NCBI GenBank assembly: GCA_001915925.1
Contig: MNRL01000009.1
Span: forward strand, 10,450-74,449
Source: Clostridium sp. CAG:354_28_25
GTDB lineage: Bacteria > Bacillota > Clostridia > TANB77 > CAG-508
Reading direction: 5' to 3'
DNA length: 64,000 nt
In this document: piece after piece, positions 1 to 9,090 of the stretch
How the letters are laid out: each line of letters begins with the position of its first letter
Numbering within the stretch: position 1 is the first letter of the stretch
The notes under the pieces: generated by a model
What the model was told of the DNA's origin: nothing
Seen by the model: only the letters and a program-made list of their open reading frames with translations
The model's database searches: none
Translations under genes and position numbers: made by a program

Positions 1-186
1 AAATACCCCATTTCAAAGCCTAAAATATCAAAATAAAATCAATTGTTAAAGATTGCCGGATAACTTTGATTTTGTGCAATGTTATATATTTATTTTTTAA
101 GCTTTTTTCTACTATATATATCCTCCCTCTTTCTTCTTAAAAGATTAAGGCTATTTTAGTACCACTAGATATGTACTTCTATATTC

Positions 187-519
187 TTAAGCTATTATTG
201 TATGATGTTGATTTGGAATTGCCACTAATGAAATACAAAAAATCATTAATAATAAAATATATACAATAATCATAAATTTTAGTTCTTTTTTAGTATCTAC
301 CCTATTTCTTGTTATAAAGTAAAAAATAACATTAATTATAAAAACTATAATTGGAGGAATTGCATTAAAAGTTGGTATACCACAGGCACATCTTATTAAA
401 GTATTAACAAATAAAAATAACAATAATTCCAATACAATAAAAATTTTGCTTATAATTCTATATCTCTTGCTATAATCAATCTGGTTATCTTTGATACTAT
501 TTTCCTCGGTTGATGTCAT
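187..519 (-). CDS. Small three-helix membrane protein, unknown function
   Basis: A 110-residue protein with a short charged N-terminus and three hydrophobic stretches (about residues 24-45, 53-70 and 82-103), so probably a small integral membrane protein. The start is supported by a strong GGGGGGAGGA ribosome binding site just upstream of the ATG. The low GC and AT-ending codons match the host genes. No family was recognised. It is the first gene in the window and is separated from the next gene by a terminator, so its operon context is unknown. Confidence 0.6.
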   Translation of the reverse strand: MTSTEENSIKDNQIDYSKRYRIISKIFIVLELLLFLFVNTLIRCACGIPTFNAIPPIIVFIINVIFYFITRNRVDTKKELKFMIIVYILLLMIFCISLVAIPNQHHTIIA

Positions 520-582
520 ATTTATTCCTCCCCCCTCTTTTTGGTATTATATAGTTATAATTTATATTTGTCCATATAATAT

Positions 583-627
583 GATAAAAAAATTGAAGAG
601 CCAGAACCGCAAAGTTCTGACTCTTCA
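583..627 (-). terminator. Intrinsic terminator of the 94-residue orphan gene
   Basis: On the minus strand GAAGAGTCAGAAC and GTTCTGGCTCTTC form a 13-base-pair stem with one mismatch around a 6-base loop, followed by AATTTTTT. It lies about 36 bases after the stop codon of the gene at 663-947. Confidence 0.85.
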
Positions 628-662
628 TAGTGACAATAGTCACATACCTGTTCCCATTCATA

Positions 663-947
663 TTATTTGAACAGTGGTTTTTTGATTTCTTCAAGCGTTG
701 CATTACCAATGCAGATGAAATCACGTGCCTCCACAGGTTTGAAAACATAGTTATCAAGAGTGACACCAGATCCGTTTGTATAAGCTTCATAAATTAAACT
801 TGCAACTAGTTCTTTGGAATCTATTATGCCAACTTCTGTTGCGTAAATAGCACCATTTTCAATCCGTGGATTGGTTACCAGAACAATTGTAGCCGTACTC
901 CCGTTTCTGATTGCATTTACCTGTTGTAAAACATAAAATTTTTTCAT
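663..947 (-). CDS. Orphan 94-residue protein, unknown function, foreign-looking
   Basis: The product starts MKKFYVLQQV and has alternating polar and hydrophobic segments, as in a small soluble alpha/beta protein. It has no signal peptide, membrane segment or recognised motif. The ATG at 947 is chosen over upstream in-frame codons because AGGAGGT sits nine bases before it. By eye the gene is richer in GC than the flanking DNA. It is monocistronic and has its own GC-rich terminator. It is one of six such single-gene units in the window, so recent acquisition is inferred. No function can be assigned. Confidence 0.65.
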   Translation of the reverse strand: MKKFYVLQQVNAIRNGSTATIVLVTNPRIENGAIYATEVGIIDSKELVASLIYEAYTNGSGVTLDNYVFKPVEARDFICIGNATLEEIKKPLFK

Positions 948-1115
948 CTTGTTACTACCTCCTGATTTATAAATGGGTTTATAATGGATACAATCCACTA
1001 TTTTCAGTGTTTTCAAAGCACAACGCACGAGAATCAATTTTAAGCCGTTTTTATTTAAAAGTCATATAACTTCATTGCTAAAAATAGCCTATTTTTACTA
1101 ATTTTACTATTTTAA

Positions 1116-1144
1116 TTGAATTTATATATAAAATGTCATATAAT
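1116..1144 (+). promoter_or_regulatory. Sigma-A type promoter of asnS
   Basis: TTGAAT (1116-1121) and TATAAT (1139-1144) are separated by 17 bases, about 33 bases upstream of the asnS start codon. The short untranslated region then carries a TAGGAGG ribosome binding site. No T-box antiterminator sequence is present between this promoter and asnS. Confidence 0.75.
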
Positions 1145-1177
1145 ATGAAAAGATTTTATATTTTTTAGGAGGATAAT

Positions 1178-2569
1178 ATGGAAAAAGTAATTTTAAAAAA
1201 TCTATATAGACAAAAAGAGAAATATGCAGATAAAGATATTTGTATCGAAGGTTGGGTTAGAACTATAAGAGATTCAAAAACATTTGGATTTATAGAACTA
1301 AATGATGGTACTTTCTTTAAAAATGTACAAGTAGTTTTTAATGATAATTTAGCAAACTTTAATGATATTTGTAAATTAACTATTAGTTCTACAATAAAAG
1401 TTGAAGGTAAATTTATATTAACTGAGAATGCTAAACAACCATTCGAAATACAAGCAACTTCAGTAGAAATAGAATGTTTATCAGATAATAGCTATCCACT
1501 TCAAAAGAAAAGACATTCATTTGAATATTTAAGAACAATTGCACATCTACGTCCAAGAAGTAATACATTTAATGCTGTATTTCGCGTTAGAAGCGCATTA
1601 GCATATGCAATACATAAATTTTTCCAAGAAAAAGGCTTTGTATATGTAAATACACCTCTAATTACAGCAAGTGATGCAGAAGGTGCTGGTGAAATGTTTA
1701 ATGTAAATTCATTTGATTTAAACAACTTACCTAAAGATGACAAAGGAAATATAGATTTTACTCAAGACTTCTTTGGAAAGCCAGCACATCTAACAGTAAG
1801 CGGCCAATTAAATGCCGAAACATTTGCAGAAGCTTTTTGCAATGTATATACATTTGGACCAACATTCCGTGCTGAAAATTCTAACACTGTTAAGCACTCT
1901 GCAGAATTTTGGATGGTTGAACCAGAAATATGTTTTGCAGACTTAAATGATGACATGGATTTAGCTGAAGAAATGATTAAATACATCTTTAAATATGTTA
2001 TAGATAATTATCCAGAAGAAATGCAATTCTTTAATAATTTTGTAGATAAAGGTCTTTTAGATAGATTAAATAATGTTATAAATTCAGATTTTGCAAGAAT
2101 TAGTTATACTGATGCTGTTGCAGAATTAGAAAAGCATAATGATGAATTTGAATATAAGGTTAGTTGGGGTGTTGATTTACAAACAGAACATGAAAGATAT
2201 CTATGTGAAAAGATATTCCAAAAACCTGTATTTGTAACTGATTACCCAAAAGAAATTAAAGCATTTTATATGAAACTAAATGATGATGGAAAAACTGTTG
2301 CAGCAGCTGATTTATTAGCTCCTGGAATAGGTGAAATTATTGGTGGAAGTCAAAGAGAAGACGACTATGACAAATTATTAGCTAGAATAAAAGAATTAAA
2401 TATGCCTTTAGAAAATTATGACTGGTACTTAGATTTAAGAAAATATGGTAGCTGTAAACATGCAGGCTTTGGTCTTGGTTTTGAAAGAGCTATTATGTAT
2501 TTAACAGGAATGCAAAATATTCGTGATGTGATACCTTTCCCAAGAACACCAAATAACTGCGAATTCTAA
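1178..2569 (+). CDS. asnS: Asparaginyl-tRNA synthetase
   Basis: Charges tRNA-Asn with asparagine in the cytoplasm. The 463-residue length is usual for bacterial AsnRS. The N-terminal OB-fold anticodon-binding domain (about residues 18-110, with GWVRTIRDSKTFGFIEL) is followed by the class II catalytic core. Motif 2 is visible as FRAENSNT and motif 3 as GFGLGFERAIMYLTG near the C-terminus. AsnRS rather than AspRS is favoured by the overall length and the lack of the long AspRS GAD insertion. It is monocistronic on the plus strand, with its own promoter and a strong terminator behind it. Confidence 0.96.
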   Translation: MEKVILKNLYRQKEKYADKDICIEGWVRTIRDSKTFGFIELNDGTFFKNVQVVFNDNLANFNDICKLTISSTIKVEGKFILTENAKQPFEIQATSVEIECLSDNSYPLQKKRHSFEYLRTIAHLRPRSNTFNAVFRVRSALAYAIHKFFQEKGFVYVNTPLITASDAEGAGEMFNVNSFDLNNLPKDDKGNIDFTQDFFGKPAHLTVSGQLNAETFAEAFCNVYTFGPTFRAENSNTVKHSAEFWMVEPEICFADLNDDMDLAEEMIKYIFKYVIDNYPEEMQFFNNFVDKGLLDRLNNVINSDFARISYTDAVAELEKHNDEFEYKVSWGVDLQTEHERYLCEKIFQKPVFVTDYPKEIKAFYMKLNDDGKTVAAADLLAPGIGEIIGGSQREDDYDKLLARIKELNMPLENYDWYLDLRKYGSCKHAGFGLGFERAIMYLTGMQNIRDVIPFPRTPNNCEF

Positions 2570-2602
2570 AAGAGCAAATGTTCGGTATTCATTTAATAGT
2601 AC

Positions 2603-2640
2603 AGTCCCCTATCTTAATTTAATAAGATAGGGGACTTTTA
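2603..2640. terminator. Intrinsic terminator behind asnS, convergent with the DUF2207 gene
   Basis: AGTCCCCTATCTTA (2603-2616) pairs perfectly with 2623-2636 around a six-base loop, followed by a T-run on the plus strand. The nominal stop codon of the convergent minus-strand gene (2619) falls inside this hairpin. That is unnatural, and it fits the frameshift proposed for that gene. Confidence 0.9.
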
Positions 2641-4592
2641 TATATGTTAAATATTAAATGATAGAGATTTAGAAAGCACCTGCTCCCCCTCCTCCGGCCT
2701 CCACCGCCACCGGAACCAGAACCGGAATAACCAGTAGAAGAATTTATTGAATTTGTAAATGAAGATGAATAGCTGGACATACACAAGACTGGATATGTTA
2801 AATATATCTTATCATCTGAGTATCCAGCTTTTATTAATTCTTCTTTGAATTCTTTCGCTACTTTATCTGCAATACCAAATAAGGAAGCAAATACCAAGTA
2901 TTCATTCCAAATACTTATCTCTATCGGGTATCTGTCCTTTATTAAACTATAATCTTTTAAATATTTCCATAATCCGAGTAATTCTTTTTGATCCTGAGCA
3001 TATTTATCTGTAGGAATTTTATATAAATCATCTAATATTATTACTACAATGAATGTTAAAAATGCAGTAAATACGGAAGACATAATAAACTCAACAATTC
3101 CAAGTGCTTTATCAGGATTCATTACCAAAGTATTAAATAAAAATACTATTAATAATGTTACAATTAATATTATGAAATTTAATATTAAACTTGTCTTAAC
3201 TTTTTTATACATTTTTTTATTATCAATTAATTTTTTTGAGCTAGCTTTAGAGATTTGTTGAACTAATTTTCTGTTCTTAGAAATTTCTTTAAAGCGAGCA
3301 TTTAATTCTACTGTTGTTTCTGTATAAGCTGAAGCATTAAAATCTGTAGATATTTGATCTGAAAAAATTAATGATAGTATTTGTTTTTCATATGGACACA
3401 ATTGGGTAAAATCTGCATTCTGATTAATAGAAACATTATATTCATAATCAGCTTCTTTTTTCTTATTAGCACCTTTTTTTGTTTCCATATTTAATATTTT
3501 CCTATTAGTTAAATCTAGTATTGTTGCAATAATTAAATTAGAACTTAGAGCATTAGTACTCTTTGCTGGTAATAATGCTTGATATTCTAATAAATTTAAA
3601 CGTTTGGGTATATCTCTAAAATAGTTTGCATTTTTTACAGTTGTTCTATATTTTTTACTTTTAATAATTCCATACGTTAGGAAAATTATGCATAAAATAA
3701 CTAGTAATACTACTAAAATAACATTAATCGTTATATGTATAAAATATCTAGTATTTCCTAAAGACATACTATTTTCAATTTTATATAGACTGTTAAAATC
3801 ATAATCATTATTATATTTTTTTGTACAATTCATTAGTACAGTATTAGGAAAAACTATTCTAGCATCAACAGGCTTACCAGATGGAATATTACTAATATTA
3901 AAACTAATACAATTTGATGCCGAATCCAACATAACTTGTATATCCTCTAGTTTTGTAGCATATGTATGAGGATAATATTTTACATCATCCATATTTATAG
4001 ATTTTGGCAAATAAATATCTAAATTAAACTCATCTACATCAGTTTCTATCCCATTACCTATAAAATTATAATATATTTCACTCATATCATTATATTGAAC
4101 AACAGCATCTGTTATATCATATGAATAATGTACAGTTTGAAAATTATTAGAAGATATTGGAGAATAAACCATTATATCATATCCGTCTGTTCTATCTGCA
4201 TTTACTGCATCTACAGTGTAAACACCATTATCACCTTTCTCAGCATTAGATGCTTTTGTAAAATTGGTTGTTATATTAGCTGGATTTGTAACAACGACAG
4301 TTATATTTTCAATTCCAGTTGCTTGATATCTAGCAGAGTTTGGTTCCATTGAATCTTTATTAGTTTTATAAAAATATCTTAAATCACGCGTTAAACCATT
4401 TGCGCTACTAGAAAAATAATAAGTAATAGACTCATCTATATGAATTGTTCCGTCTTCTTGAATATAAGCATCCATATCATAATTGGTAATATCATAAGAT
4501 GGTCCATCTGCTAATACATTGTTAGGTATTAATGCTATAACTGCCAAAATAATAGATATCATTATTATCTTTAATTTCTTTATATGCACCAT
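2619..4592 (-). CDS. DUF2207 family membrane protein, C-terminus frameshifted
   Basis: A large membrane-anchored protein of unknown function. It has a signal peptide or N-terminal helix (IIMISIILAVIALIP), an extracytoplasmic beta-rich region, one transmembrane helix near residue 285, a cytoplasmic region, two more helices near residues 490-550, and a Gly/Ser-rich tail. This is the DUF2207 architecture, whose members normally end in a poly-Gly tail. Here the frame turns into an Arg-rich then hydrophobic stretch and stops inside the asnS terminator. Removing one base near 2696-2697 gives an uninterrupted Gly/Ala tail ending AGAF with a stop at 2669-2671. The start at 4592 (MVHIKKLK) is preferred because GAGGTG precedes it. 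The upstream in-frame ATG at 4613 directly abuts the end of rho. Confidence 0.8.
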   Translation of the reverse strand: MVHIKKLKIIMISIILAVIALIPNNVLADGPSYDITNYDMDAYIQEDGTIHIDESITYYFSSSANGLTRDLRYFYKTNKDSMEPNSARYQATGIENITVVVTNPANITTNFTKASNAEKGDNGVYTVDAVNADRTDGYDIMVYSPISSNNFQTVHYSYDITDAVVQYNDMSEIYYNFIGNGIETDVDEFNLDIYLPKSINMDDVKYYPHTYATKLEDIQVMLDSASNCISFNISNIPSGKPVDARIVFPNTVLMNCTKKYNNDYDFNSLYKIENSMSLGNTRYFIHITINVILVVLLVILCIIFLTYGIIKSKKYRTTVKNANYFRDIPKRLNLLEYQALLPAKSTNALSSNLIIATILDLTNRKILNMETKKGANKKKEADYEYNVSINQNADFTQLCPYEKQILSLIFSDQISTDFNASAYTETTVELNARFKEISKNRKLVQQISKASSKKLIDNKKMYKKVKTSLILNFIILIVTLLIVFLFNTLVMNPDKALGIVEFIMSSVFTAFLTFIVVIILDDLYKIPTDKYAQDQKELLGLWKYLKDYSLIKDRYPIEISIWNEYLVFASLFGIADKVAKEFKEELIKAGYSDDKIYLTYPVLCMSSYSSSFTNSINSSTGYSGSGSGGGGGRRRGSRCFLNLYHLIFNIYKSPLSY

Positions 4593-4613
4593 ATAAAAGC
4601 ACCTCATCCCCAA

Positions 4614-5927
4614 TTATTTAAATCTTCTTAAATATAAATCTATTTTATCTAGAAATTCTGCATTATTCTTTGTTTGTACCATTTGAGAAATAATGTTTTC
4701 TGTAACATCGGCTACAGGTAAATTATTTAAAGCCTTACGCAATGCATAAACAGTCTCCATTTCCTTAGGAGTAAGAAGTAAATCTTCTCTTCTTGTACCA
4801 GACTTATTAATATCAATTGCAGGGAAAATACGTTTTTCAGATAATTTCCTATCTAAATGTACTTCCATATTACCAGTACCCTTAAACTCTTCGAATATTA
4901 CATCATCCATTCTACTTCCAGTTTCTATTAAAGCTGAAGCGAGTATAGTTAAACTTCCTCCATTTTCTATGTTTCTTGCAGCACCGAAAAATTTCTTAGG
5001 CTTATGTAATGCATTTGGATCAAGACCTCCAGATAAAGTTCTACCAGATGAAGGAATAACTAAATTATATGCTCTAGCAAGTCTTGTAATACTATCTAGT
5101 AAAATAACAACATCTTTACCTTGTTCTACAAGTCTTTTAGATCTCTCTATTACCATTTCTGCTACTTTTACATGATGTTCTGGCAATTCATCAAATGTTG
5201 AATATATTACATCTCCATTTATAGAACGTTTCATATCTGTAACTTCTTCTGGTCTTTCGTCTATTAATAATACTATTAATTCTATTTCTGGATTGTTTTT
5301 TGTAATACTATTAGCAAATTTTTTAATTAAAGTTGTTTTTCCAACTTTTGGTGGAGCCACAATCATTCCTCTTTGTCCTTTTCCTATTGGACTAATTAAA
5401 TCTATCATTCTCATTGCATATTCATTTGGCTCAGTTTCTAATTTTATTCTTTCGGTTGGATAAATAGGTGTTAAATCGTCAAATTTCTTTCTCCTATATG
5501 CTTTTTCTGGTGCCTCACCATTTACTTCTCCAACGAAAATTAAAGATGGGAATCTCTCCCCTTCCTTTGCCATTCTGGAAATTCCTTTTATATGGTCACC
5601 TGTATCTAGTTTAAATCTTCTTATTTGTACTGGGGAAATATATACATCATCTGGTGTAGAAAGATAATTTTCGCCCCTTAAAAAACCATATCCATCAGGT
5701 AATACTTCTAATATTCCTTCTGCAATTTTGTCATCACTATTAGTAATTTTATATGTTGTATTACTATCTGTTACAACACTTTCATTATTTTTGTCTTCGT
5801 TATTAGTTGTATCATTTTCTGTTAATAGGTCAATTAATTCACTCTTTTTATATTTTGAATATCCTTTAATATTTTTGTTTTTTGCAAGCTCTCTTAATTC
5901 ACTTAGACTATAATCTTCTAAGTTCAT
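4614..5927 (-). CDS. rho: Transcription termination factor Rho
   Basis: Hexameric RNA-dependent ATPase that ends transcription. The 437 residues comprise an N-terminal SAP-like Rho_N segment (residues 1-35), an Asn/Asp-rich linker (about 38-65), the cold-shock-type RNA-binding domain (about 68-140, with GYGFLRG) and the RecA-like motor. Walker A is APPKVGKTTLIK, Walker B is VVILLDSITRLARAYN and the Q-loop region is SGRTLSGG. It is followed directly by the DUF2207 gene and preceded by an intergenic region with a long inverted repeat. Rho genes are often autoregulated by attenuation, but that is only an inference here. Confidence 0.97.
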   Translation of the reverse strand: MNLEDYSLSELRELAKNKNIKGYSKYKKSELIDLLTENDTTNNEDKNNESVVTDSNTTYKITNSDDKIAEGILEVLPDGYGFLRGENYLSTPDDVYISPVQIRRFKLDTGDHIKGISRMAKEGERFPSLIFVGEVNGEAPEKAYRRKKFDDLTPIYPTERIKLETEPNEYAMRMIDLISPIGKGQRGMIVAPPKVGKTTLIKKFANSITKNNPEIELIVLLIDERPEEVTDMKRSINGDVIYSTFDELPEHHVKVAEMVIERSKRLVEQGKDVVILLDSITRLARAYNLVIPSSGRTLSGGLDPNALHKPKKFFGAARNIENGGSLTILASALIETGSRMDDVIFEEFKGTGNMEVHLDRKLSEKRIFPAIDINKSGTRREDLLLTPKEMETVYALRKALNNLPVADVTENIISQMVQTKNNAEFLDKIDLYLRRFK

Positions 5928-6027
5928 AAAATCCCTCCTATATTTAATTAAGCTAATTACATGAGAAATAATATTCTAGATTAAAAGTTTGATAATAAGA
6001 AATAGAAAAATAAATGGATAAAAGAAG

Positions 6028-6083
6028 TATATATCTGTTATTAAATAAGAATACGAAAATAGAAGTTTAATAACAGATATATA
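6028..6083. repeat. 18-bp perfect inverted repeat between divIC and rho
   Basis: 6028-6045 is the exact reverse complement of 6066-6083, with a 20-base loop. On the minus strand the hairpin is followed by a T-rich but interrupted stretch, so it could be a weak terminator for the yabP operon or an attenuator in the rho leader. The arms are AT-rich (core ATCTGTTATTAAA). Confidence 0.7.
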
Positions 6084-6124
6084 TGTATAAAGTCTTTAGA
6101 ATCCTATTATTAATATTTTAAATT

Positions 6125-6409
6125 TTATTTATTGGCGTCAACATAAACTCTCTCATTAGGTAAATACATGTCTAATTTATCCCTAGCGATTTGTTCTATG
6201 TATTCATCGGAATTAATGTTTGCTTCCATATCTGCTAATTCGTTTTTATATTCTTGTTGATCTTGAATTTGTGAAGAAACATAATCTTGTTCTGTTTGAT
6301 ATGAATTTAATGTTGTTTGTTGTTTAATAAGAACATAAATAAAATAAGATAATACAATTAAAATTATAATAACTTTTAATATTTTTTTATTTCTAAAAAT
6401 TCTTTTCAT
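6125..6409 (-). CDS. divIC: Septum formation initiator, FtsB/DivIC family
   Basis: Small bitopic division protein of the divisome FtsB/DivIC-FtsL-FtsQ/DivIB complex. Of its 94 residues, a basic cytoplasmic start (MKRIFRNKK) precedes one transmembrane helix (about 12-28), then an extracytoplasmic coiled coil (about 30-65), then the family's DEYIEQIARDKLDMYLPNE C-terminal motif. The order yabP-yabQ-divIC is the conserved Firmicutes arrangement, which supports the call. The AGGAGA ribosome binding site is 11 bases from the ATG. Confidence 0.9.
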   Translation of the reverse strand: MKRIFRNKKILKVIIILIVLSYFIYVLIKQQTTLNSYQTEQDYVSSQIQDQQEYKNELADMEANINSDEYIEQIARDKLDMYLPNERVYVDANK

Positions 6410-6445
6410 AAGTATATTTTCTCTCCTATAATCAATTCTACCTAA

Positions 6446-6865
6446 TTATACATTATAATTGTTTTTTTGTATAGTTTTTTTTGATTTATTTTTACAATTT
6501 TTTAGACAATTAGTTATAAAAACAAAAATTTTCTTAGATAACGATAAAATAAAGTCTAATAATAATTTAACAGGTGTAAGAATTTTTAAGAATATATTAT
6601 TTACTAGCTTTGTAAATAGCATTATATATATTATTATGCCTAGAAAAATTCCAATAAAGAGATAGGCTCTTAATTCTCCATCATTAAACTTAAATATAGC
6701 TGAAATTATTAAAAATCCTGATATAACCCAAAATAAAATATCTTCTATATAAGTAATAAAATTGCTTGTTTTGAATTTTTTTCTTAAAATTCTAAATATA
6801 TCAAATATAAAACTAATAATTATACCTAAAATAATAAATATAAAAAAATTATATAGTTGTAACAT
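6446..6865 (-). CDS. yabQ: Spore cortex biosynthesis protein YabQ
   Basis: A 139-residue polytopic membrane protein with about four hydrophobic helices, starting MLQLYNFFIF, and a Lys/Asn-rich cytoplasmic tail. YabQ is needed for spore cortex formation in Bacillus and localises to the forespore membrane. Identity rests on size, topology, the FDIFRILRKKF segment after the first helix, and position between yabP and divIC. Confidence 0.85.
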   Translation of the reverse strand: MLQLYNFFIFIILGIIISFIFDIFRILRKKFKTSNFITYIEDILFWVISGFLIISAIFKFNDGELRAYLFIGIFLGIIIYIMLFTKLVNNIFLKILTPVKLLLDFILSLSKKIFVFITNCLKNCKNKSKKTIQKNNYNV

Positions 6866-6879
6866 ACAAAACCCCTAAA

Positions 6880-7173
6880 TTATCTAAATATTTTACTAAA
6901 GATATTTTCACTTTTCTTCTCCGCTATATCTTGACTGTATCCTATATTTGATATATTTCCCTCTATTTTTACTTCGCTTTCATCTATGTTTAATTTGTTT
7001 ATTTTTAATTCAGAACCTTTTATTGTAAGCATACCTAAATCTGTTGAAAGAATAACTACTTGATCATCAAAACTTAAAATATCATTTATTCCTGTTACAT
7101 TTAGTTTTTCTCTATTTTCTAAAACAATATTTTGCATAACATTAATATTAGTTTGCTTTCTTTCCTCTACCAT
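6880..7173 (-). CDS. yabP: Sporulation protein YabP
   Basis: A 97-residue member of the YabP/YqfC family, small beta-rich proteins of the sporulation envelope. Typical elements are the ENREKLNVTGINDILSFDD stretch and the repeated beta pattern with DLGMLTIKGSELKI. A strong AAGGAGG ribosome binding site precedes the start. It is the first gene of yabP-yabQ-divIC. A sigma-E promoter is expected from known biology but could not be identified with confidence. Confidence 0.88.
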   Translation of the reverse strand: MVEERKQTNINVMQNIVLENREKLNVTGINDILSFDDQVVILSTDLGMLTIKGSELKINKLNIDESEVKIEGNISNIGYSQDIAEKKSENIFSKIFR

Positions 7174-7235
7174 AACTCGTACCTCCTTAAATATATATAT
7201 TCAAGGCATGTATAAATTATTACTATAAATAGTAT

Positions 7236-7267
7236 AAAACTGGAAATAGTTAAGTACTATTTCCAGT
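7236..7267 (-). terminator. Intrinsic terminator of the DnaB-like gene
   Basis: ACTGGAAATAGT (7239-7250) pairs perfectly with 7256-7267 around a five-base loop. On the minus strand it is followed by TTTTATACT. It lies just after the stop codon of the 605-residue ATPase. Confidence 0.85.
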
Positions 7268-7272
7268 CTACA

Positions 7273-9090
7273 TTAATTATTTGCTCTATCTTGCTCCTGT
7301 TGTTTTAATTTTAGGTAGCCAAGTTCTTCCCATCTGTTATATGCTAAATTTAATCTAAATAGCAATTTTGGCTTAGCACCGGCTCTGTTCTTATCTACAA
7401 CACAAGCATAATATCTTACATCTGGGTCATCATATTTTATTAAGTCATAACATTTTTCATCCATTTCTTCTATTGAATATTCATAATCTTTATAATTTTC
7501 GTGATTGATTTGTTTTACCAAACATAATGTATCTAATACTTCTTTTACTGTTCTACTAGCTTGTAAGTCATTGATTGTTAAATTGATTGGCCAAGTTGCT
7601 GTTTCTGTTAATTGTAATGTTGAAAAGATAAACATATTAAAATTTTGTGCTAAGTTAGAAAGAATAGTTGCAGTTTTCTTTACCTCTTCCCCATTTCCTA
7701 TGTGTTCAGTATCTGTTTTTAATGTATCGTAGAATATATATTCAATATGTTTCATATAATAGTAATTCATTATAACTTTTTGCAATTCATCATTAGTATG
7801 ATCTGTTATGTTAATAAAATAAATTGAGTTATTAATTTCTTTATCTATCCAATCTGTAACAGCAATAGTGTCTCTAAATTCTTTAGAAATTTTAGCTAGC
7901 CTTTTTACAAAATCTGCTCTAGATTCTCCATCTTCTTGTAATATAAAACCATCCTCGTCAGTTTTTACATCTGACCCCTCATCTGCTCTAAACTTAAATT
8001 CTAACAATTCTCCTTCGGTTTTATGTAATTTTTTACCATGAATTTTTTGAATTTCTGGATCATTTATAATTGTTGTCATTAAACATAATTTCATTTTTTC
8101 TTCTGACATCTCGTTAGAGATTACCAAAACTCTTTTTTTATGAACTAATGATAAATTAGCTACTAGATTGATTGTAAATCTACTTTTTCCAGAGTTAGAA
8201 GGCATCGCAACAGCCATTGTTTCTCCTTTTCTTAAACCTTTAAACTCTTTTGATAAACGTTCAAATGGCAACGGAATTCCTGCAGTTAAGTTGTTTTCTC
8301 CTGTTTCTAAGAATTCTGTAAGTCCTTTATTTAATACTGCTCTTTTAAATTTTTCTGTAGCGGTAACTTGTTCTACAGCACTCTCTACTTCTTCTACTGA
8401 CATTTTATCATATAATTCGTAATTTCTAATTTCAACTACTTTTTCTTGAACACTTTTGATTGGTATTTTTAAATACCAATTTCTTAAGATAAATAATTTT
8501 TTTAAATCTATATATACTTTTTCCATAGTAACTGTTCTTTGTAATTTTATACGTGTTACTAATTGTTTCTTTAATTCATATACTTCTCTAGTAGTTTTTG
8601 CAAAGTTAAATTTCCTTTTTACTGCTTCTGGTGCGTATTTTTCACCTTCTGTAAAGATAACACTTTTATATAAATTAAGCATTCTTTCATCTTGAAAGCA
8701 TACTTCATCATATAAAAAATTATAGCTTACTATATATCTTGGGTCATAAAGTAATAAACCAATATAGTCTTCTTCTAAGTCTAAATCTTGTAATTCTTTT
8801 GGAAATCTTTCTACTTCATCTTCTTTAATTTGTTCAGCTTCGAATTCTTTCTTTTCTGCTTCTAAAGCATCTTGTTCATCTTTTTCCTTTTGGGTTTGTC
8901 TTTTTTTTAATTCTTTTTTCTTATTTTGTATAGCTATATTTAATTCTTTTATACCATCAAGTGCTTTTTTTAAGTCATTTTTGCCAATTGCATCTTTTAT
9001 TTCTTGAATTTTAGCAGCATTATCTTTTGTTACTGGTATATGATTTAGCAAGTCATATAATTGTGATACATTATTATCAATTGTTCCCAT
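7273..9090 (-). CDS. DnaB/RecA-like ATPase, stand-alone, role unknown
   Basis: A 605-residue protein with a helical N-terminus, a strongly charged coiled coil (about residues 40-95, rich in Lys/Glu), a helical region comparable to the DnaB N-terminal/linker region, and a RecA-fold motor from about residue 270. Walker A is AMPSNSGKSRF, and the KKRVLVISNEMSEEKMK segment matches the DnaB helicase motif after the P-loop. IFSTLQLTETA and DLQASRTVKEV resemble the later helicase motifs. It is not the usual replicative DnaB, which is about 440-450 residues with a different N-terminal domain. It sits alone between yabP and an orphan gene, with its own terminator. A helicase, helicase-loader or prophage-derived origin is possible. 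Confidence 0.65.
   Translation of the reverse strand: MGTIDNNVSQLYDLLNHIPVTKDNAAKIQEIKDAIGKNDLKKALDGIKELNIAIQNKKKELKKRQTQKEKDEQDALEAEKKEFEAEQIKEDEVERFPKELQDLDLEEDYIGLLLYDPRYIVSYNFLYDEVCFQDERMLNLYKSVIFTEGEKYAPEAVKRKFNFAKTTREVYELKKQLVTRIKLQRTVTMEKVYIDLKKLFILRNWYLKIPIKSVQEKVVEIRNYELYDKMSVEEVESAVEQVTATEKFKRAVLNKGLTEFLETGENNLTAGIPLPFERLSKEFKGLRKGETMAVAMPSNSGKSRFTINLVANLSLVHKKRVLVISNEMSEEKMKLCLMTTIINDPEIQKIHGKKLHKTEGELLEFKFRADEGSDVKTDEDGFILQEDGESRADFVKRLAKISKEFRDTIAVTDWIDKEINNSIYFINITDHTNDELQKVIMNYYYMKHIEYIFYDTLKTDTEHIGNGEEVKKTATILSNLAQNFNMFIFSTLQLTETATWPINLTINDLQASRTVKEVLDTLCLVKQINHENYKDYEYSIEEMDEKCYDLIKYDDPDVRYYACVVDKNRAGAKPKLLFRLNLAYNRWEELGYLKLKQQEQDRANN

Noticed and set aside
497..790. 97-residue minus-strand frame overlapping the orphan gene at 663
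   Set aside because: Overlaps a better supported gene in another frame, crosses a strong terminator hairpin and has no ribosome binding site.
1038..1177. A T-box leader in front of asnS
   Set aside because: No TGGNACC antiterminator or terminator pair was found between the promoter and the start codon.
7174..7235. Sigma-E promoter in front of yabP
   Set aside because: Only AT-rich matches of poor quality; no reliable spacing.
7273..9090. Prophage remnant around the DnaB-like gene
   Set aside because: No phage structural, integrase or lysis genes were seen nearby.
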